NCBI GenBank assembly: GCA_030407315.1
Contig: JALQPE010001304.1
Span: forward strand, 1 to 12,249
Reading direction: 5' to 3'
Length of the DNA: 12,249 nt
From: Asparagopsis taxiformis
Lineage: Eukaryota; Rhodophyta; Florideophyceae; Bonnemaisoniales; Bonnemaisoniaceae
The notes below the pieces were generated by a model. The model was given only the letters and a program-made list of their open reading frames with translations, had not been told where the DNA came from and did no database searches. Of this stretch, positions 7,411 to 12,249 are shown piece by piece (the stretch's first letter is position 1; every line of letters begins with the position of its first letter). A program made the translations under genes and the position numbers.

Positions 7411-8517
7411 ATGCCACGTCGCGCGCTCTGGTTTCGTTGTTTGCTTTCCACGACAGCCGTCATCTTGGGCGGCTGTGGACAGGGGGTGGCTACGGCCGGA
7501 GGGCCGCCGAACACTCAGCTGGGCGGAAGCCAAAATACCGGAGGAGTTCCCCAAGCCACGAGCGGAGGCGAAGGCGACGACGACCCCGGAGATGACCCGA
7601 GCACCGGCGGCGACGGCCCGGGCCCCCTGCCCGCGCCGGGATGCCAAGGCGGCGAGTACAAGTGCTTCGATGGATCCTGCATCCCGTTGGCAGCGACGTG
7701 CGACGGCGCTGCGGAATGCGCCGACGGCTCGACGAACCCCCGGGCAATCAGGCCTGCGCCGACGCGTGTCAGGCGACCGAGTTCATCTGCAACTCCGGCG
7801 AATGCGTGCTGCGAACGCTCGCATGCGACGGGCTCCCGACTGCGCCGACGGGCAGCGACGAAGCGAACTGCGGCTGCTCGGCCGGGCAGTTCACGTGCCA
7901 AAACGGTTCATGCATCCCGCAGCCGTCGTTGTGCAACGGAGCCAAGACTGCGCCGATGGCAGCGACGAAGCGAACTGCGGCTGCGGACCGGGTGAGTACA
8001 GCTGCGACGACGGCTCATGCATCCCGGGCGACCGCGTGTGTGATGGGGGGCCCGATTGTGCCGCCGGTGAGGACGAGGCCACTTGTGGTTGTTCCGGCAA
8101 CCAGTTCGACTGCGGCGACAGTGCATCCCGCAGTCGTGGGAATGCGACAACGTCGTCGACTGCAGCGACGGCTCCGACGAGCAGAGCTGCGGATGCGATG
8201 CAGGTCAGTACTCATGCAGTGACGGGACCTGCATCACAGGCAACTGGGTGTGCGACGGCTACTCCGACTGCCTCGACGGCAGCGACGAAAGCGGCTGTTC
8301 GTGCGGCCCGGGCGAGCTCATCTGCGGCAGCGGCGAGTGCATCGATCCGGGTTGGATATGCGACGGGATCAGCGACTGCAGCGACGCTGGCGATGAGTTC
8401 TGCTGCTCCTCGGACAGTTGGCTGTGCCACAACGGATACGAGTGCATCCCGTTCGCCTATCGATGCGACGGCTTGTATGTCGACTGCAGCGACGGCTCGG
8501 ATGAGAGCAGCTGCTGA
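7411..8517 (+). CDS. Lipoprotein with eight tandem LDL-receptor class A repeats, frameshifted
   Basis: ATG 7411 starts [20 protein letters not shown] with lipobox LGGC (Cys22), then a Gly/Asp/Pro-rich linker to about residue 77. From 7642 eight LDLa modules follow almost without spacers, each with six Cys and mostly ending D-G-S-D-E-x-x-C, for example [16 protein letters not shown] plus [11 protein letters not shown]. LDLa modules are about 40-residue disulfide-knotted domains that bind calcium through the acidic DxSDE cluster and mediate protein binding in animal receptors. The reading frame moves 1 to 3 near 7733, 3 to 2 near 7950 and 2 to 1 near 8117, each fitting one lost base. A compensated pair (missing C near 7838, extra G near 7850) garbles repeat 2. 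The protein ends on the last repeat's final Cys, so it is held only by its N-terminal lipid. It is about 369 residues. The beta-helix gene starts 15 bases later and is probably co-transcribed. Confidence 0.9.
7642..8514 (+). repeat. LDLa repeat array (8 modules) within the lipoprotein gene
   Basis: First cysteines are near 7642, 7765, 7873, 7981, 8092, 8194, 8302 and 8404. Modules 3-6 are closest to consensus. Module 4 ends AAGEDEATC, and module 7 ends SDAGDEFCC, lacking the usual DGSDE order; module 8 has one extra residue ([13 protein letters not shown]). Divergence at DNA level rules out a CRISPR array or recent duplication of all units. Confidence 0.88.
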
Positions 8518-8532
8518 GGTACCCTCGCGGCC

Positions 8533-10666
8533 ATGGTCCGCGGGTACTCTCTTTCACTCCTCCTCGCCCTCGCGCTGCCCCTGACGGCGTGCGGAGATGA
8601 CCACCGACACGCCCCCGCTCGACATCACCGACAGTGACGGGTCGGCAACGATGGGCTCGACGTCGCTGACAACGTCAACGACCGATCCCTCCTCGTCCTC
8701 GACCAGCGACCCGGCGACGTCCACCACCACGGATCCGACGACCGGCTCGACCAGTACGACCGATGACAGCACCTCGGCTCGGATACAGATGGCACCACGA
8801 CCGGCGTGAGTATCTCCTTCTGCGGCGATGGGTCGTCGACGACGGCGAGACTTGCGACGACGGGAACATCTACGACACGGATGGATGCAGCGCCGACTGC
8901 CAAACCGCTACGTGTCTGGTCCCGGTGACGCACACGCCACGGTACAGGCCGGCATTGACGATGAGACGTGCACGACCGTGTACGTGCAATCCGGCACATA
9001 CACGGAGACGCTGACCATCGACCGCTCCGTCATCGTCGAGGGCCAAGCGTCTCCGCCCACCGTGCTCGACGGCAACGGCGGTGGTTCGGTCGTGACGGTC
9101 AACAGCGGAGTCGTCACGTTGCGATCGCTGAGGATCACCGGCGGCATGTCCAACCGTGGCGGAGGGATCTACAGCGAGGGGGCTCTCACGCTGGATCGCA
9201 CCCTCGTCGACGAAAATACCGCCACGGGCTCGCTTCCTGAGGGTGCTGGAGTCTACGCGGGCGGCCCCCTGACTCTGCTGGCGAGCGAAGTTTCGAACAA
9301 TTCGCTGACCGGCGTGCCGACCCTGGCGACCGGCGGCGGGATCGCGGTCGTCGATGGCTCGTTGACGATCACCGGAGGGTCTCTGATCTCTGGCAACAGC
9401 ATTTCGGTGTCAGGCGCGTTTGATCCATTCGGTTCCGGCGCGGGGATCTACGCCGCCGATTCGGCCGTGCTCATCAGCGGCGGGACAGTGATTTCGGACA
9501 ACACGATCAACGTGACCGGGACAGGTGGTGGGTCCGCCAACGGTGAAGGGGCCGGAATCACAGCGAACGAGGCCTTCGTGTCGATGACCAACACGACGAT
9601 CTCCGGGAACACAATCACCGTTTCCGATCCCGGCACCGCGGTCGCATTCGGGGGCGGGGTCGCGGGGTCGTTCTCGCTGTTCGACATCGGCCTCGGGGTG
9701 GTCATCGACGGCAACTCCGCCACAGCGACCGCCACAGCCGACGGGCAAGCCCGTGCGAACCGGCGGCGGCGTCCACTTGCCCGCCAACTCCGCCCTCGAC
9801 GCGCTGGGGACCGTGTTCTCAGCCAATGCGGCAGAGCCGAGGCGACGGACGGCAACGCCCGCGCTTTGGGAGGGGGGTCTACGTCGACGCGAACGGGTTG
9901 TCCGCGATCTTCACCGGGGCCACGATCGCCGACAACACGGCCGATGCGACGTTCAACACCAGCGGGACCGCGCTCGCCTCGGGCGCAGGCCTCGCGATGA
10001 ACATCATCGCCGACGGCGGCTCGGTGAGCAGCTTTGCGTCGACGGTGTCGGGCAACATCGCGACCAGCAACGACGAAGCGATCGGCGGCGGGGTCTCGGC
10101 ACAGAGCATCTTCGGAGTGAACGGTACTCTGCTCGCGGACATCACCAACTGCACGGTCGCCAACAACACCGCCAACGGAACCAATCTGTCCGCGGGGGGA
10201 GGCGTGGGTGCATCACCCGAAGACGGATTCGCCAACATCCGGCTCGCCAGCTCGACCCTCACGGGAAACACCGCAGCGGACAACGGCGGGGGTGTCGCGG
10301 CGTTTGGGGTGTCCGACTTCGGCGTCTCACAGATCGAGGCCCAAAACTCGATCCTCTACGGAAACACATCCACCACCGGAGCCGACTGTTTCACGACTCC
10401 CGACGCGCAGCTCGCCTCGGCGGACTACAATGTGATCGGTGTGCTGACCGGATGCAACATCACGGGGCTGGTCGACAACAACACGAGCGACGATCCAGGT
10501 CTCGGCATGCTCGCCAACAACGGCGGGCCCACCGAGACCGTCGAGATCACGGCCGGCATGTCTGCCGACGATGCAGGCAATCCGCCGGCGCATCGACTTC
10601 GACGACAGCCCCATCGCGATCGACCAACGCGGCCTTGACCGCACCGACTGCGACATCGGCTCCTAG
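8533..10666 (+). CDS. Large parallel beta-helix lipoprotein with Thr/Ser linker and DUF4215-like motif, frameshifted
   Basis: ATG 8533 starts [20 protein letters not shown] (lipobox LTAC, Cys20). A Ser/Thr/Asp linker ([20 protein letters not shown], 8600-8790) leads to the DUF4215-like motif [22 protein letters not shown] (8838-8900). Then comes a right-handed beta-helix: [51 protein letters not shown], and many rungs with GGGI/GGGV turns and N-N-T/S ladders, as in Chlamydia-type polymorphic membrane and pectate-lyase-like proteins. The end ([13 protein letters not shown], then [14 protein letters not shown]) is the choice-of-anchor-Q-like tail found on such helices. Stop 10664-10666; about 710 residues. 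Frame changes lie near 8590, 8777, 8833, 8930, 9745, 9832, 9870 (seven G read as six) and 10590. No lyase catalytic residues could be assigned; adhesion or glycan binding is an inference. Confidence 0.85.
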
Positions 10667-12000
10667 AGATCCAGTAGGGCCTGCGGCCACGCAAGTTCGT
10701 CAACGACCGGCCTAGCCGCTGGTTGGCCGGCGTTGTAGAGGCCGAAGCCGGTCATGTCGCTGTAGTGTAGGGGTTGGTGAGGCCTTGGTATTGCTCGAGC
10801 TGGCCGGTTTCGGGGTCGGCTTTGTAGGCGAACTGGCCCTGCGTGACGCCCCAGACGTAGCCTTACCCTCGGCGGTGGGCTGAATGCTGACGCCTTTGAT
10901 GAACTGCGGAGTATCGATGTTGCCGACGACAGCGAGGCTCTCGATGTCTACCCCGAGCAAACCGCCCCCCGCCGAAACCCACAGGGTGCCCAGGCCATCC
11001 TCCATGCACCCAGAAGAGCCGCCGCCCACCGGAGCGCTTTGCCACGTCTCCGTCACCGGATCGAAGCGCGACACAGCCCCGGCGCACAGCCAGGCCGGCC
11101 GACTTTGTCGACGGCGATCCCGTAGCCGCCCGCCGGAGCGTCCCAGCTCCTGTGCATCAGGGTTTGGCGGTCCACCTGCAGCAGGCGTTTCCGGACGGCA
11201 CCCAACCCCAGAAGTTACCCCGCACCGTCGACCGCCGCCCCGTAGACACCAGACCACCCCCGTTGACGCTGGTTGCGACAACGGTGTCTTCGACGACTCC
11301 AGTCGCGCCGTCAATCAGCAGGATTTCAACCTGGCCGCTCGTTCCGGTGGTCCACAGTTTTCGTCGACGTACTCGCAGTTGGTCTCGTCGTAGTCGGCGG
11401 GAATCCACGCCACGCCGCGTTGGCTTGAGTAGTTCATCTCCGTGTACCAGGCCACGCATGGATCTGGGAACGGCTTGATGTCATCGGGGCCGGTCGAGGT
11501 CGGACCGGGACCACACTTGCTGGGGTCGGCGTAGACCTTCGTCAAGCCACCGTGCCGACTGCCGACGACCACGTCACCGGTGAGATTGACCGAAGTTCTC
11601 GACGGGCTGCCGGCATGGTCCGGGCGCACGTAGTAGCGCCCCTCCTCTTGGAGGGTCTCCGTATTGATCTTCGAGATCGTCCCTTGGGGGCTGTTGGCCA
11701 CCCATAGGTAGCTGAAGCTCGGCTGTCCCTGGTTGTCGCAGTTGTCTTGATTCGAGCCGACGTCAAACACGCCCGGATCGTCCGGGAAGCCGTCGCCGCC
11801 AGGTCCGTCGCCGTCGGTCGCCTCTGTGTCGCTGCCGGATGCCCCGGCGGTATTCGGATGGCCGTTCGAATCTGTGTCGCCGTGGTCGCTGCTGTCTACG
11901 CCGATTCCATACCCGGCATCTGCCGGGCGGTCGCCGACCTGCCCGCCGCAACCCACGACGCAAAGCGCCAAGACCGTCTCCCGTGTTCCCCGCATCTCAT
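10663..12000 (-). CDS. Vgb-like beta-propeller lipoprotein, copy 2, frameshifted
   Basis: The best signal starts at ATG 11995 (MRGTRETVLALCVVGC, lipobox VVGC), which matches MRG of copy 1. However, AGGAGA at 12014-12009 is ideally spaced for the ATG at 12000, so an indel in between is possible. After an Asp/Gly/Ser linker come FSYLWVANSPQGTISKINTE TLQEEGRYYVRP, PSRTSVNLTGDVVVGSRHGG, and WYTEMNYSSQRGVAWIPADY. After a frame change near 11358 (five A read as four) comes LWTTGTSGQVEILLIDGATG, then further breaks near 11215, 11100, 10865 and 10765. Blade segments include APAGGYGIAVDKVGRP, CAGAVSRFDPVTETWQSAP and VWGVTQGQFAYKADPETGQL, ending with YSDMTGFGLYNAGQP. Read on, this frame stops at 10663-10665, giving about 18 more residues than copy 1; a stop at 10712 is possible if another indel exists. 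Same family as 4656-5978. Convergent with the beta-helix gene. Confidence 0.8.
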
Positions 12001-12249
12001 AGCTCTCTTCTCCTGCCGCAAAACCGTAACCCCGAAATCAGCATAGCCTCGCCGGTCCACACCTGCGACATCGACCACACTGTCGTTTGCTCGATCTCGA
12101 ATACACATTGTCGGCGCCGCCTCGGCGATTGTTGGATTTCGCCACACTCGGGCCTATTCGCGCGAATTCGGTGCGCTAGATGCCCCTAGCGGTTGGGCGA
12201 AACGCCTGGGCAAACCGCCCAAAGTGACGCCCACCACAGGGGGAAAAAA
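12001..12249. other. Upstream intergenic region of propeller copy 2
   Basis: No gene is supportable here. A short inverted repeat TTGGGCG (12193-12199) / CGCCCAA (12216-12222) with 16 bases between is present, without a T-run. It may be an operator or chance in GC-rich DNA. The leftward promoter for propeller copy 2 should lie here, but no convincing elements were identified. Confidence 0.4.
12009..12014 (-). promoter_or_regulatory. Shine-Dalgarno upstream of propeller copy 2
   Basis: AGGAGA on the minus strand, 8 bases before the ATG at 12000 and 13 before the ATG at 11995. It is strong enough to question which start is used. Confidence 0.55.

Noticed and set aside
7733..8120. Programmed frameshifting in the LDLa gene
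   Set aside because: Frame changes occur in nearly all genes at ordinary homopolymers, with no shared slippery motif or downstream structure. Sequencing error is simpler.
7642..8514. Regularly spaced repeat that could suggest a CRISPR array
   Set aside because: Units of about 100-120 bases encode LDLa modules with six cysteines and differ widely at DNA level; there are no short conserved repeats with unique spacers.

Overview
The window is a GC-rich stretch that looks like a myxobacterium, most likely of the Nannocystis/Enhygromyxa/Plesiocystis/Haliangium side of the group. This is an inference from gene content. It carries many small lipoproteins with Gly/Ser/Thr/Asp-rich linkers, a lipoprotein built of LDL-receptor class A repeats, a DUF4215-like Cys-rich motif joined to a beta-helix, and two paralogous virginiamycin-B-lyase-like beta-propeller lipoproteins. 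Nearly every gene is broken by single-base frameshifts. Both sides of each break read as good protein, and most breaks sit in short homopolymers. I read them as sequencing or assembly errors, not biological decay, so the coordinates below span whole genes across the breaks.

Layout. 1-1028 (-): start of a COG2187-type kinase-like protein that runs off the left edge. 1138-2869 (+): three small lipoproteins in a row, namely one unrecognised, one tiny with six extra cysteines, and one with a DUF2141 domain. 2993-3507 (+) and 3504-4553 (-): a convergent pair of unrecognised, apparently non-secreted proteins that overlap by 4 bases at their stops. Each carries a strongly lysine-rich tail, C-terminal in the first and N-terminal in the second. 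4656-5978 (-): first propeller lipoprotein. 6084-7131 (-): secreted double-LysM protein with a MepA-type murein endopeptidase domain. 7132-7410: divergent intergenic region. 7411-8517 (+): lipoprotein with eight LDLa repeats. 8533-10666 (+): about 710-residue beta-helix lipoprotein starting 15 bases after the LDLa gene. 10663-12000 (-): second propeller lipoprotein, convergent with the beta-helix gene and overlapping it by 4 bases. 12001-12249: upstream region with no gene seen.

Taken together this is an envelope and surface-protein neighbourhood. Seven genes have lipoprotein signal peptides and one encodes a secreted peptidoglycan hydrolase. The LDLa and beta-helix genes probably form a two-gene transcription unit and are flanked by the propeller paralogues. 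No RNA genes, mobile elements, phage genes, CRISPR arrays or known defence genes were seen. The parts most worth a second look are the lysine-tailed convergent pair and the LDLa/beta-helix surface pair bracketed by propellers.
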